Shown here in pieces: positions 1 through 11,671 of a stretch of 64,000 nt of DNA (position 1 is the stretch's first letter; each line of letters starts with the position of its first letter). Source of the stretch: Sordaria brevicollis (Eukaryota > Ascomycota > Sordariomycetes > Sordariales > Sordariaceae). A program made the translations under genes and the position numbers. The stretch spans positions 310,001 to 374,000 of the forward strand of contig JAUTDP010000013.1 of NCBI GenBank assembly GCA_033439795.1, in the 5' to 3' direction. The notes under the pieces were generated by a model. It was not told the DNA's origin. It saw nothing but the letters and a program-made list of their open reading frames with translations, and did not search any database.

Positions 1-492
1 CTGAAAAGGTCTGGGGAAGTGGAATTGGACAGCTTCAGGTCTTTGACCTTACCCCACACGCTCTCACGGAGTTATGAAAGTTATGTAAGTCGCGGGGTTG
101 GTAACGAGCTACCCTAGTCTAGCTTTCGGAACAAAGCCGACGATGACAACTCTCGCCTCTTTCATGTGCTAGTTGCAACGAACCTGGGGTAAATGGGGTT
201 CGGAGATTTGGAGATACCACGCCAGAACTATACTGTGTAGGAATCAAGACCATATGACCTGATGTCTTTGACGTTGGATTGGTCAAGACCAACAATGAGA
301 CCAAACTCCTTGTGTCAAGATCAACTTCCCCTCGCTCCTGGCTGTTGGGGCTCTGATATAAAGTCAAAGAGGGGGTCGTGGCGAGAGAGTCTAGAACCAT
401 AGCAAGGACAACAACTCTTAATCCCAAACTCTATAATACCTTGATTTTCAGAACAACGTAGTTCCCCTCGACGGGACAACCATCAGATCGAA
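1..492. other. Upstream region of the alcohol oxidase gene
   Basis: No gene is recognised. The stretch ends in the putative 5' leader of the alcohol oxidase gene. Open frames on either strand here are short and have no recognisable domain. Confidence 0.5.
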
Positions 493-3009
493 ATGGCGTC
501 GGAAACAGCTGTTTCTACTCTCACAATGCCCAAGCCGGTGGACCATCCGCCGCTTGCTGGTGAGCCAGTCAGTTCCGAGAGCTGGAAGACGCTGATGGCC
601 ATTATGGACGCCGTTGTCCCTTCAGTTCAGCAAGGAGCAGACTCTCTTCCACCAGCTGTCTCCATCTCAACAGTCAACCTCCCCAAAGAAGAATACCAAG
701 CCTCTCTGGCATCGTTGAGGCGGTATGCTGCACCATCTGAGGACAGACTAAAGCAGGAAGACCTGTTTGAAGCCTACCTTGCCGAAAAGCCATCAGAGAA
801 CCCAGTCTATGAGAGGTTGCTCAGACACATTCTCTTGAATGTTCCGCCGGCGAAGAAGAGGAAGTTGGAGATGGTTTTGTCCCTTTTGGGGTAAGTAAAC
901 AAAAGAACAAGTCACTTACCTTTCATCAACCAAACGAATCTTGCTAACAGACACGACACCTCAACAGCACCCGCGGCGGCAGTCTCCTCCTAACCGGCTA
1001 CGTCACTCCTCTTACCTCGCTCTCTATCGCCGACCGCACCAAGATCCTACACTCCTGGCGAACCAGCGCTCTATACGCCCTCCGAGCTCTCTTCAAGACC
1101 TTCACCACCCTCGGCAAACTCGTCCACGTCCGCACAAGCGCCTGCCACTCACCCTTGACTGGGTTCCCTACCATCCCCGCCTCCTGGACCGCCAACAACT
1201 CCTTCCCCTTCGATTTCCTTGACTTCTCCTCTCTCCCCTCCAGCCGAACCAGCAAAAAAACCGGCACCCCCATCGTCGAAATCGAAACCGACATCGTCAT
1301 CATCGGCTCCGGCTGTGGCGCCGGCGTCGTCACCCATCGCCTCGCCACCACCTTCGGGCGCAACCTCCGCATCCTCGTTCTCGAAAAGGGTCAACACTTT
1401 GACACCTCGCACTTTCCCATGTCCCAAGAACACGGTCTCTCATCCTTAATGGAAGCAGGCGGCGTCATTGAGTCCGAAGACGGGAGCATCACCGTCACGG
1501 CGGGTGCTACCTTTGGCGGTGGCGGCACCGTCAACTGGAGCGCTTCTCTGCAGACGCAGCACTTTGTGCGCAAGGAATGGGCGCAGGACCGGAAGTTGCC
1601 GTTTTTCGAAAGCGAGGCGTTCCAGGCTTGTCTGGATAGGGTTTGCGAGCAGATGGGTGTTTCGGACGCGAAAGTAGTGCCGAATTTTGGAAATCAGGTG
1701 CTGCTGGAGGGCGCGAGGAGGTTGGGGTATGCGGCGAAGGTGGTGCCGCAGAATTGTAAAGGGGAGGCGCATGATGATGGGCATTGTGGTGCGGGATGCT
1801 GGAGGGGGGAGAAGATGGGGCCGGTTAATGGGTGGTATCCCGAGGCTACGAGGAAGGGGGATGTGAGGTTTGTGCAGGGGATGAAGGTTGATAAGGTGTT
1901 GTTTGGGAAGGAGAAGAAGAAGGGGAGGAAGGGGAAAAAGAAGGTGGCGGTGGGTGTGACGGGGACGTGGACTCCGACTGGAAAGGAGGGGAAGAGTGTA
2001 AAAGTGGTGGTCAAGGCGAAGAAGGTGGTGGTTAGTGCTGGTACGCTTTGGAGTCCGGTGGTGTTGATGAACAGTGGGATTTCGGTAAGTGAACTCGACC
2101 TGAAGAAGAGCATGGGCAGGAGATACTGACTGAGTTTTGCACCAGAACCCTCAACTTGGCAAGAACTTGAAGTTGCATCCCGTCAACTTTGTCACGGCCG
2201 TGTTCGAGCAGGAGACCAAGCCCTGGGAAGGCGCCTGTCTCACATCCGTAATCAACAGTTTCGAGAACCTCGACGGCAAAGGCCACGGAGTCAAGATCGA
2301 AGCCCTCTGCATGCTTCCCGGCTTCGCCCTTACCTTCCTCCCCTGGGTTTCCGGACTTGACTACAAGCTCATGGTAGCCAGGTACCGCCACCTCAACACA
2401 TACTTCAGTCTCGCCCGTGACCGTGACAGCGGCCACATCTACCGCGATCCCGAGAGCGGAACTCCCCAGGTCGTGTACACGCCGTCGGACTATGACCGGG
2501 CCAACATCATGGTGGGAATCATCGCCCTCTGCAAGATCCTCTACATCCAAGGCGCAAAGGAGATCCATCCATCGCTCCCAGGTTTCCGGCCCTTTATTCG
2601 CCCTTCTTCAGCAACCACCCCACCAGCGTTGTCCGGCTCCTCTGCGGACGCGCTGGCGAACATGGACTTGGACAAGGCCATCACCGACCCCGCCTTCCTC
2701 GCCTGGCTTGCCGACCTCAAAGCCCACGGAAACAAGCCGCCGCAAACCACATATGCGTCAGCTCATCAGATGGGAACCTGCCGCATGGGCGCGACGGCGA
2801 GCGACGGCGTGGTTGACCCGAAGGGAAGGGTATGGGGCACCGAGGGCTTGTACGTCGCGGACGCAAGCGTGTTCCCGAGCGCGAGTGGTGTGAATCCCAT
2901 GATTACGAACATGGCTATTTCGGACTGGATTGCGCAGGGTATGTGCAAGGAGTTGGTGGATGAGGGTTTGGCGGTTCGGGCGGGAGGCGATGTGATGGCG
3001 AGGTTGTGA
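493..3009 (+). CDS. Long-chain (fatty) alcohol oxidase, GMC-type flavoprotein
   Basis: The predicted enzyme oxidises long-chain alcohols to aldehydes with O2, in omega-oxidation/alkane metabolism; family members are usually membrane- or peroxisome-associated. Three exons are inferred: 493-890, 968-2084 and 2146-3009 (792 aa). Intron 1 has donor GTAAGT at 891, branch GCTAAC at 943 and AG at 967; the nearer AG at 950 breaks frame. Intron 2 runs 2085-2145. The FAD dinucleotide-binding loop GSGCGAG lies at about residues 246-252. The C-terminal GMC signature has HQMGTCRMG at about residue 712, whose His is the expected catalytic base, and NPMITNMA at about 755. The long N-terminal part before the FAD domain (about 240 residues) fits the alcohol oxidase subfamily rather than glucose or choline oxidases. 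The first ATG, after the leader ending GATCGAA, is used as start. Codon use is typical of the window and no lesion is seen. Confidence 0.9.
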
Positions 3010-3119
3010 GATGGAAATTTCGGAGGATGGAGATTTGAGAGCCAGTGGAAATTACTGGATTCTCTCGCGGAGCGTGTTGGGTTCCTAGGTTTTAATTTTA
3101 GCGCAATTTAACATGAAAA

Positions 3120-3190
3120 GCGCCAGTGGTTTAGTGGTAAAATCCATCGTTGCCATCGATGGGCCCCGCGTTCGATTCGCGGCTGGCGCA
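3120..3190 (+). tRNA. tRNA-Gly(GCC), intronless
   Basis: This 71-nt cloverleaf has acceptor stem GCGCCAG/CTGGCGC, anticodon stem CATCG/CGATG and loop TTGCCAT (anticodon GCC). The T-loop is TTCGATT and the discriminator base is A. It begins only about 110 bp after the stop of the alcohol oxidase gene and is followed by a T tract. Confidence 0.95.
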
Positions 3191-3193
3191 TTC

Positions 3194-3206
3194 TTTTTTT
3201 TTTTTT
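3194..3206 (+). terminator. Pol III T-tract terminator of tRNA-Gly
   Basis: An uninterrupted run of 13 T starts 3 nt after the tRNA 3' end, as expected for RNA polymerase III termination. Confidence 0.85.
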
Positions 3207-4310
3207 CCCAAACATCTCCAAGTCCTCTTCTAACACTCAAAACATGGAAGTCATGATAACCGGAACCGTAGAATATTGCGGTACTAACTCCGTGTCTATA
3301 ACTGTGTCTGCCTGAAAATTTTTCGGTTTCAAAATGTTCGCTTCCTGTCACCTGGACATATTTCTTCCCTTTAGTTTGACCACCGACTGATTCTATCGCA
3401 TTCCCTTTTGCCCCTTCGACTGTCAAGGTACATTACCTTCCGGGGTTCCGCGATTCGATGTCCCCCGCGTTTGCCGGTCAGTGCCCGCACTATATCGCGC
3501 ATGCGTGGCACCTAGGTACTGCCCGTGTACCTACGTGGTGCACAACCTTGTGTCTTTGCACGGGACTACCCCGCGCCAGTACTTGTACGTCTACCTCTAG
3601 TATGTACCTCACCCAGTGCAACAAGCGTCTCCCCCAGTAACTGGATTGAAGATATCTTTGATCCTCTTTCGTTGTCCTCCATATCCAATGTCCATCTTGA
3701 TCATTTACGGTTCCTTCCGCACCCAATTCTTCCTTTTATACCTGCCCCCGCCCCCTTTATAACACTTCCACCAAACGACATATAATGGCATCGTTTTCTC
3801 GCCGGTCTTGGAGGTTCATCTGGCTCGAGGCATCTGCGGCTTCCACTGCGGATCACGGCGTGGACAGCGTTGTAAGGCACACGTATTTTGTTGGTCGCCA
3901 ATAGCAACGGGGACGCTTCCATCATTCTTCCAGCCATCACTACTACAGGCACATAGGTACTCGGGCTAGAAACACCCCAGCCTGGCCCTCACGTGCTTGG
4001 TCGTGTTTACTCGTCAGGTTTAGAAACTGGCAAGTGTGAGTGGCGGCCAGGGTCCCTCCTGGCGGCATGGCTCAGTCTGAGCAGTCGGACAACCTTATGG
4101 TGTGTGGCTACAGCTCAACGCTGTCCCATTGGCCTAGTGAAAGTATGAAGGAGGTCGGCTAGGCTCAGTGCTGCCCAAACCGACTTTCCCACAGCCCTCC
4201 CACCTTCAACTACCTCTCACCGAAGAATCAAGACATACATATGTGTATGAACTGAAATCGCGCCGTTCGTCATTCTCACTCCTTTCTGGACAGCTTTTGC
4301 GCGTCTCGAA
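3207..4310. other. Intergenic region upstream of the NACHT gene
   Basis: No gene is recognised. The region contains scattered CCTAGGTAC/GTACCTACG-like motifs (about 3510-3535) and an AT-poor mixed sequence. It probably carries the promoter and leader of the downstream STAND gene. Confidence 0.4.
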
Positions 4311-7258
4311 ATGGAGCCTGCCTCGGCCATTGGGATCGCCAGCAGTGTCATTGCATTTCTAGAATTCGGCGTCAAGGTAATCTCGGCCGCCAAAACCATC
4401 TACGACTCCAAGGATGGCATTTTACCCCAGCATGCTGCAATAGAACAACACATCAGAGATTTGCTTGCCTCCAGCCCAAACCTAAACACCAAGTCGAGCG
4501 GCAAGGTCTCGGCAGAGGAACTTCGGTATCGAGAACTCTCGTCGAGATTCAGAAAAGACTGCCAAGCCATCATCGACCTTTTGGCCGCTCACCGCTGCAA
4601 TGGAGGCAAGAGGAGACACCGGGTCTTGAGTAGTGTCAAGGCCGCCTTCAAACTCCCAGGCATCAGAGAACAGCTGCACGAGATCGAACAAAGGCTGGAT
4701 AAAACACAACGGGCTATGCAATTGCATGTCTTCCAACAGTTAAGGTGTGCCCTCCGAGAGCTTTTGGAGTGTCATATTTTACATGAACTAATTGGAAGTC
4801 TTGTAGACAGGAGATATCGGATGTGCACGTCGCTGTTGATTTCCTCCGCGGCCATGGGAACACCAAGGAAATACAACACAGCTTCACAGCGCAGTCTGAG
4901 AACAACCAGGTTCCGCCGTTGCCGTCGCTTCACGACCTCAAGGGGCTAAGAGAGCAGCTCTCTGGCATGCTCCAAACCCTGGAAGCCCTGCGAGTGGAGT
5001 CTATTCTTGCCAGTCTGAACTACGAGACTCGTCAAGTTCGCCACGACACCATCAAGAATGCGCATGCGAAAACCTTTGAGTGGGCACTTGACTCGAGCTT
5101 TGCTATCTCGAGATGGCTCCGATCCGGAGACGGGTTCTTTTGGGTATCGGGAAAGCCCGGGTCCGGAAAGTCAACCCTCATGACATTTCTGGCAGGTCAC
5201 CCACGAACAAAAAGCTTCCTGGAAGACTGGTCCGGGGGGAATGAACTGATAGTTGCCAGTCACTACTTTTGGTGGGCCGGAACTCCGATGCAGAAATCAT
5301 ATGACGGCTTGCTTCGATCTCTGCTTTTCGATATCTTCAGGCGTTGTCCCTCGTCCATTCAGGAAGCTTGCCCTGAACGATGGGCGAAGGCGGGCGCGCC
5401 ACGTGCAGCTTTCAACTCGTGGACAGTAGCCGAGCTAGGCGGCGCACTCCGTGCTGTGGCTCTTCTACAAAGTAGTTCGCCACTGAGGTTTTGCTTCTTC
5501 ATTGATGGACTCGACGAATATGATGGAGATCATCTTGAGCTTTGTGGTATCCTGAAGGAATTGGTTCAGGCCGGTACTATCAAGATGTGTCTTTCCAGTC
5601 GCCCATGGCCAGTCTTTGAGGGTGGCCTGGGCAAAGACCTCGCACGAAAGCTATACGTGCAGGACCTGACTTTCGACGACATCAAGTTATACGTCACAGA
5701 GCAACTAGATTGCCACCCTAACTGGACAACCAATCTCTTGACCGAAGAGGAAAGAGAGAACATTATCAGAGCCATTACCACAAAAGCAAGTGGTGTGTTT
5801 CTTTGGGTATATCTTGTTACGAAGTCTCTTCGTGAGGGCTTATCAAACTACGACACAGTCATCGACCTCACTAGGCGACTAGAGCAGCTGCCAAGCGATC
5901 TCGAAAAGCTTTTTCGCCGGATGCTGGAGAGCGTCAATCCCGTCTACCAAAGCAAGATGGCTTGTTTCCTGCAAGCGGCTACCGCTGATCAATTGCGGGA
6001 TGATCTTCACTCCGATGCAGAAATATACTGCAATATGGAAAGAGAACTCGACAACCCTGGGTACGCATTGAGAGAGCCATCGTCTCACGAATGCAGTTTG
6101 AAGCATGACCAAATGCAACACATCATCAACTCAAGAACCATGGGAATTCTGGAGACCCGTGTTATGCAAGATAATCTTCGCCCGCCCATTGTACAGTTCT
6201 TCCACAGAACAATGTACGACTTTGTACAGACGAAAGAGATCCAGGAGCTCATTACTTCCAAGTTACCTCTAAGCAATGAGTTCAATATCCATCTTTGGCT
6301 GATGAAAGCACACCTAATTACAAGGAAAGAACATCGCGTCGGACTCCATTACGACCCGCCTGGGCATATTGTCCTTGATTCCGACGTTCAGGTTGAGGTC
6401 TTCCACATGCTTAGGCTCGCAGCGGAAGCGTTGGCTACTCTACGAAGGGAACACTTCGAAGCCGTGTTTGCTTTGCTGGACGAGTATGAAAACGCTCTTC
6501 GGGATCTACGTCTCCACCCTTCAGCCTCCTGGGCTTCAAGCGAGATGCTGCTTCGTCTGCTTGTGTCAGCGAAAAATTCTAGGCGACTCTATGATAACCC
6601 TGCATCGTACTTCCGCGAGGTGGCTGTCTGCTCGGCTTTTTATTCTCCGATCCATGAATACATCGAACCTAAAATAATAGAGACTGGAGGTGCTCAATAT
6701 CTGGAGGCTGTGGATGTCACATTGATACTCCATTTAGCAGCGAAGAACTTTCCGTATGTGCGACTGTGGTTTCTTGGATCATCCATGAAACCTTGCCATG
6801 CGCGTCGTATGGTCCAATTGCTTCTTGGCAGCGGGATCGATCCGAATAAGCACTTTGTCGGCCAAGATAGCAAGGTCCCTAGAGGTAACAATGATGGCCT
6901 AAGGGACGTACTGTTGAAATCACAGGTCACCATATCACCCTGGGTGTTGCTCATGCGGACATGCGTGCGTCTTCAAGGTTTCTCCCAATGCTCCTGCTCT
7001 AGCCTCTCGATCTCCGAAGAATTATCCGACAAACTTCTTAGATATCTTCCGATTATCAATGTCTATCTTGACCATTGGGCCAGGCCAAATGAAGAGTTTT
7101 GCGGTCGCCCAAAAGGTCGAACATTGCAATGTTGCCAAAAACAATGTCCGGGCCCAGAAACCGAAGCTGTCTTTGGAATTGAAAGGAACCACGACAATGA
7201 ATTCAAGGACCAGGGGCGGATTCCCGTCTCCCACAGCTACTCTTCCACGTTCGATTAA
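4311..7258 (+). CDS. STAND/NLR-type protein: HeLo-like N-domain plus NACHT NTPase
   Basis: Two exons, 4311-4744 and 4807-7258 (961 aa), are joined by a 62-nt intron (donor GTGTGC, branch ACTAAT, acceptor TTGTAG) whose phase matches. The N-terminus (about residues 1-150) begins MEPASAIGIASSVIAFLEFG, the pattern of the fungal N-terminal domain of STAND proteins (HeLo-like, linked in known cases to heterokaryon incompatibility and cell death). The NACHT core has Walker A GKPGSGKST at about 260-268, Walker B FFIDGLDEYDG at about 375-385, and a sensor-like LSSRPWPVF further on. The C-terminal half is helical-looking with no recognised ankyrin, WD or TPR repeats. The frame ends in TAA at 7256, yet the same frame is open again from 7259 to 7888, so the protein may be truncated or an intron may be missed. 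The start at 4311 is favoured because the domain begins there. Confidence 0.8.
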
Positions 7259-7888
7259 CCCCCCTTGCGATCTATCTCCTGCTTCTTTGCCTACTTGTGG
7301 TTTCCGTTCCAGATTGAGATTCCCCGGGAAGTCCGCACGGAATACTTGGCGACCCTGGACAACTTTATGAGACAACATCCAAGCCTCGACGAATCCAATC
7401 ACATCAACGATAACATCACGTACTTGATGATATACGATTCAAACGTTCGAACAGGTACAGAGTTTAGCCCAAACGAACCCCATGTAAAGAACAAGAAATC
7501 TGAGTATGCATATTGGATCGTCGTGGATAACGACCAGGCGGCAAGCGAATCCCCCTTCGTCCAATTCTGCGCACACATCTGCTATGAAGACACGTGGACT
7601 CATGACTCGGCCATGAACAGGTTCCGGTCTGGAATTATAGAAAGGCTGGTCAACTACTGTGGCGCTATCAAAGCTGAAGAGAAATTCTTCACGTTGCTGC
7701 AATTTGGAATTTCGAGAGCAGAAACATGCCCCGTGGACATCAAGTGGCGGTTGTTGGACCTTGTTGAGAAGAATCGAGGCCATAATGGCAGTCTGAGTGA
7801 ACATCAAGTCGGGGATAAGACTGGTGGTGAGGGAAGTCAGGAGTCCAAGGGCTTCTTTCGTTTTCTTCAGACACTGTTGTGGCAATGA
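7259..7888 (+). pseudogene. Probable C-terminal continuation of the NACHT protein after an in-frame stop
   Basis: This stretch is open for about 209 codons in the same reading frame as the NACHT exon, directly after its TAA. Composition looks coding, with motifs such as EIPREVRTEYLATLDNF and SPFVQFCAHICYEDTW, and it ends in TGA at 7886. I do not recognise a domain. Either the TAA is a nonsense mutation (a CAA to TAA change would be RIP-like), or a cryptic intron removes it; a pyrimidine-rich tract with TTCCAG near 7313 could be an acceptor, but no good donor is visible. It could also be a separate gene. Confidence 0.45.
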
Positions 7889-8813
7889 CACTCAAGGGTG
7901 CTGCAGTCATACACTTGTATGACTGTTAGCTCGAGACCTCCGATCGACGTCTCCTTGCAATTGTTTTCTTGGTAAGTGTTTCGTTTCATTCTATGAATCA
8001 TTACCAGGAATAGCGAGGAACTAACAAGCCAGCATTGGATTGTATGTATCTCGCAGGAGAACTCCATACGGGATGCGAGCAGCCTGGTGCAAAAGAATCA
8101 TGTGTCGTGGAAAGGCTTTGTACAGCAATACTGGTTTGTGTGTCGGCTCGAGACCCCGGGTCAACTTCCTCGGGCATTTCTTTCCTAGAAGAGCCTGGTC
8201 GTTGAGTTATTTCGTAATATAACCATGGAATATGCGAGTTTGTTGGTATCTTCTGGGTGAGTTTACGGGTAACTATTCGATGTCTTATCATTATCTTTAT
8301 TAATCTCGAATTGATTCAGGACAGATCTTATCCTGTACGTCAAGAGTAGCAAGCTAACCAACAGACCAGCATTGGAGTCTACAGGTATCTACCTAGGGCA
8401 CCTCGCTCCACACTTCTTTAGGTTTTGCGAAGTGACTTCTAAAGTAGTTACGATCGAAGTCCCGTTACACTCACAACTGCGCCACTGCTTTCCGAGACAC
8501 AATGAGCAGTGCCATCTTGACCATCTCACAGCCTGGCACACGAAACTCTGGGGCGCAAAACTGCTGTGGTGTGGCCTCGTGTAATCCCCACTTCAAGCAA
8601 ACTGCCGAGTGTTACGAACTTGGGGAAGGCTATCATTACGAACTCGGGGTCTGCACAAGGCTGTGAAGCAGGGCTTTGTTGTTGGGCCATATAAGCCGCC
8701 CACGCTTCTTCGAAGTCCTCAAGTTTGTTCTCAAGCCCAGCTCGGTTCTAAGTCCTGATGCCCCTGTGCTATCATCCAGTTTCCTCGGTCCTTGTTTTAT
8801 TCCATGCTAAACG
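7889..8813 (+). other. Unresolved spliced-looking stretch between NACHT gene and membrane-protein pseudogene
   Basis: Two good intron-like segments are present: 7972-8032 (GTAAGT ... AACTAACAAGCCAG) and 8257-8369 (GTGAGT ... GCTAACCAACAGACCAG). The segment between them (8033-8256) is open in more than one frame. No domain can be named and no unique gene model follows. It may be the 3' end of the NACHT gene, a non-coding transcript or gene remnants. Confidence 0.4.
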
Positions 8814-10635
8814 ATGGCAGACGAGGGAGATATGGATCCTGTCTCCGTATCAGCTTCGGATCAATTAACCCTTCGCAACCTTCCCGACATGATTCAGACG
8901 CCTTGCGACAATGAATGCGGACAATCAGCTACAGCTTTCCTGGGATATGTCCAAGGTGCCACAGACTTGCTGAAGGGCATTAACCAAACGAATAACGAAT
9001 ATGATGACAATATGGACAATTCACCCACCTCGAATGTGCCTCTCTTTGCGCTTTACAATTTCGTTAGTAGCTGCACACCTCCTGAGATCACCATCGACTA
9101 TTGGACAGTGACCGAAGGCCAAATTGTCGACTGGTTCCTTCGGGAGGGCGACGACGACAGTCTGATGTCCCTCATCGACCACACGCGCAATGAATCTTTC
9201 TTCGAGTTCTGCAAGTCCTTAACCTGGAGAGGAAACCCTGATGTATCTGGCATCGGAGTGAGTTTGTCTACTTTACTCTTTGCGGTTGATTGGATTATGC
9301 TCACAGGACGCGGCCTTGGGTTGATGCAGCGTTTATCATCCAGGCGGTCTTCGCAACTTTCTTCCTGCTCATATATATCGGCTTCCAGGTTTCCGACACA
9401 ATATACTTTCTGGACCACTTCGAGAAAGGCGACTACGAACAGCTCAAGCCAGGTAATGGCACTAGCGAGCACCCTATCGCGTGCAACCCTTCTGAAGAAC
9501 CGACACAGTCAATGAAGATCTCGGACCTCCGCAAAGCCTTTGACGACTGCCTCGAGCTCTTCTGGTCAACCTGTTACATCTTCGCCTTCACGCTCGTCAT
9601 AGCAGCCCTCACGTTCAACGTTCTCTACCGATCCGAAGGCCACATCTAGTCCGGCTACTTCGGCTATCTCAGCGCCGTCCACTCCATCGCTGTCTTACTG
9701 TGTCTCTGGCCATGGTTTCCAGGACGTACCAAGTATCCAGTCCTCACCTTTTCGGGACTCGTTGTGCTGCTCCTCCTCGTCACGGGCGTCAGCATCACTT
9801 TCTTTAGCGAAACAAAGTCTCCCGAAAATAAAACCACGTTCGAGTCGGTATGTCTCGAGGGCGGGCAATCGACGCACTACGTTCAAGGGCTTGTCAAATA
9901 CACGCCCTATGTCACGCTGGCTCTCATTGTCTTCTGGGGTAGCTCGCTATTTGTCATTCGACGTATTCGTTAGAGTTTCGTCTGCGAAAGACCGATTTGG
10001 ATATAACCAAGATCAGCCGCGGTGCTTTGTCACTCTACCTGGCTGTTACCGGAGTCCTAGGTGGGTTCTTGGTTCTTTCCAGTCTCGCTATTGTTTGGGT
10101 ATTCCTCGTATTCTTCATGTACCTTCGCAACAAGGTCCCAAGGCTCTCTGGACCATCATATGCCAAGACGAGTGGAGATTTGGGCAGGTCGTTGCTGTGG
10201 TTGCTTGGATTCCGCTTTTGGGACAGTTCTCAGCAATTGTCGTGCGTGAGTATTGCCATCTTCTTTCTACCTAGATATCGTGTCCCTTTCTTTCACAGAT
10301 GGCACTGCATTATGCGTCGAAGCCAATCTACCAAGACCTGTTAACATGGACTTCAACCCTCTGCAGGTAAACTGTTTGCCAACCAGTACCTCACCGACCA
10401 TGCCCGGAAATGGTTCGAGCCTGTGCCGGAACATCAACGGCGAACACCGTGGATCATCGCCAATGTCCTGCGTAACACGAAACCGCGGGCCGAAGAAACA
10501 CTTTGTCACCAAGTCCTACCTCTACTCATTCCCAGTCACGACAACAGTCAGTTCAGCCAGCGAAAACTTGGTAACCATGATATTCCAAGTACGATCAAGG
10601 GACCCAGTCTGATGCATGGCTTCTTCTTCGGGTAG
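8814..10635 (+). pseudogene. Decayed fungal multi-pass membrane protein gene
   Basis: Translation gives pieces of one integral membrane protein: an N-terminal extracellular-looking part (8814-9257), then membrane segments such as FIIQAVFATFFLLIYIGF, VVLLLLVTGVSITFF and VTGVLGGFLVLSSLAIVWVF, then the motif DEWRFGQVVAVVAWIPLL common near the end of such fungal proteins. These pieces cannot be joined. Frame is lost at the 9258-9306 intron (exon 1 ends phase 0 but the next coding frame needs one base fewer). A TAG interrupts at 9647, a -1 shift is needed near 9970 and another shift near 10130. The 3' end after 10244 (donor GTGAGT) is also inconsistent. The family is uncharacterised. I infer a pseudogene; multiple sequencing errors are the alternative. 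Confidence 0.65.
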
Positions 10636-11028
10636 ACTGAAGCATCGACAAGTGCGTTTGGACAATACGCGAAAAAGTACAGTGAATGACAAGAAGCAAA
10701 CACAACGTCCAGAGTGATCCACCGCGGCCACCGACGGTCTTATGTACCACTGAATCATATTTCTTCTTTTGCCTCAGAGTGACAAGTTGTCCAGAAGATA
10801 ATTATGTTTTCATTGATTTCTTTTTGAGTTCCAGACTTTCCATTTCCCTTGGGAAGACTCTTCATCTCAGTCTTATCGCCATCATCAGGACAACTGTCCA
10901 GGTTCTTGATCGAATCCGGCCACACCGAAAACACGCAGCTACATACTCCTTTTTTGGCGGTTAACTTCGCCATTCAACGGGCATTTCTCATCCCTTTCAC
11001 GGCATCTCTCTCGCTTCGCAGCGCAAAG
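10636..11028. other. Intergenic region before the first TM2-like gene
   Basis: No gene is recognised. It probably contains the promoter and leader of the gene starting at 11029. Confidence 0.4.
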
Positions 11029-11671
11029 ATGGATAACTCACCTTTGCTCCTCCCGCAAACACCACGCCCAAGCTTCTTCCGCACCCGACTGGGAGAGTTT
11101 GTGGTACTCTTCTTCATCCTGTACTACACCCTAGCCGCAATCACCATCATTTTCCTCGTCCACGACCACCCACCATCAGAGGAAGCTTTTGGAGGTAAGA
11201 ACCTTACTCGTTCTCCCACTTCACGGTACTTCGAGGCGTTCTTTCTCAGACATCACAGCTGACCAACCCTGTGTCTCAGCTTTTCACCTCCAAACCCGCA
11301 ACGACACCTCCGCGTCTCCATGCCCCTGCCTCTCCGACCACTGCCTTCAACAACAGCGAACGGGCACTCTCCTAGCCCTCTTCGCCGGCTTTGTCGCTGC
11401 CGACCAGTGGTTCGCGCACAACTGGGTTTTGGCCGTTCTAAAAATGCAGGGCATCATCTTCATCGGCCTGGTGTGCTTGTGGCTCTGGCTGCATGGGCGA
11501 TATTTCCAGGTGTGGCAGGTTACGCTTCAGGAGTGGCTTGTAAGGGGACTGGTCGTGCTGGCGCTGTGGTGGGCAATGGATTTGACTTTTTGGGTCGTGG
11601 GTGGGATTTATGCGACGCCGGGGTGTCCGACTCCGGAGGCAAGTGGGCATGGTAGGGAGAATACCGGGTAG
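11029..11671 (+). CDS. TM2-domain-like small membrane protein, copy 1
   Basis: Two exons, 11029-11194 and 11280-11671, give 185 aa. The intron has donor GTAAGA, branch GCTGAC at 11258-11263 and AG at 11279; two upstream AGs (11249, 11258) are also in phase, so the acceptor could differ by up to 10 residues. The protein has one N-terminal membrane segment (about 23-44), a Cys-rich loop, then the pattern C-x3-QRTGTLLALFAGF leading into a TM2-type motif with Asp in GFVAADQWFAH (about 92-102), and two further hydrophobic segments. TM2 proteins carry two closely spaced helices with a conserved Gly/Asp turn; functions in fungi are poorly known. It is the first of three tandem relatives on this strand. 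Confidence 0.75.

Noticed and set aside
1694..2113. Antisense open frames over the alcohol oxidase gene
   Set aside because: Shadow frames created by the high GC third positions of the real exon.
3085..3426. Minus-strand open frame across the tRNA-Gly gene
   Set aside because: Covers a tRNA gene and its T-tract (Lys run); not coding.
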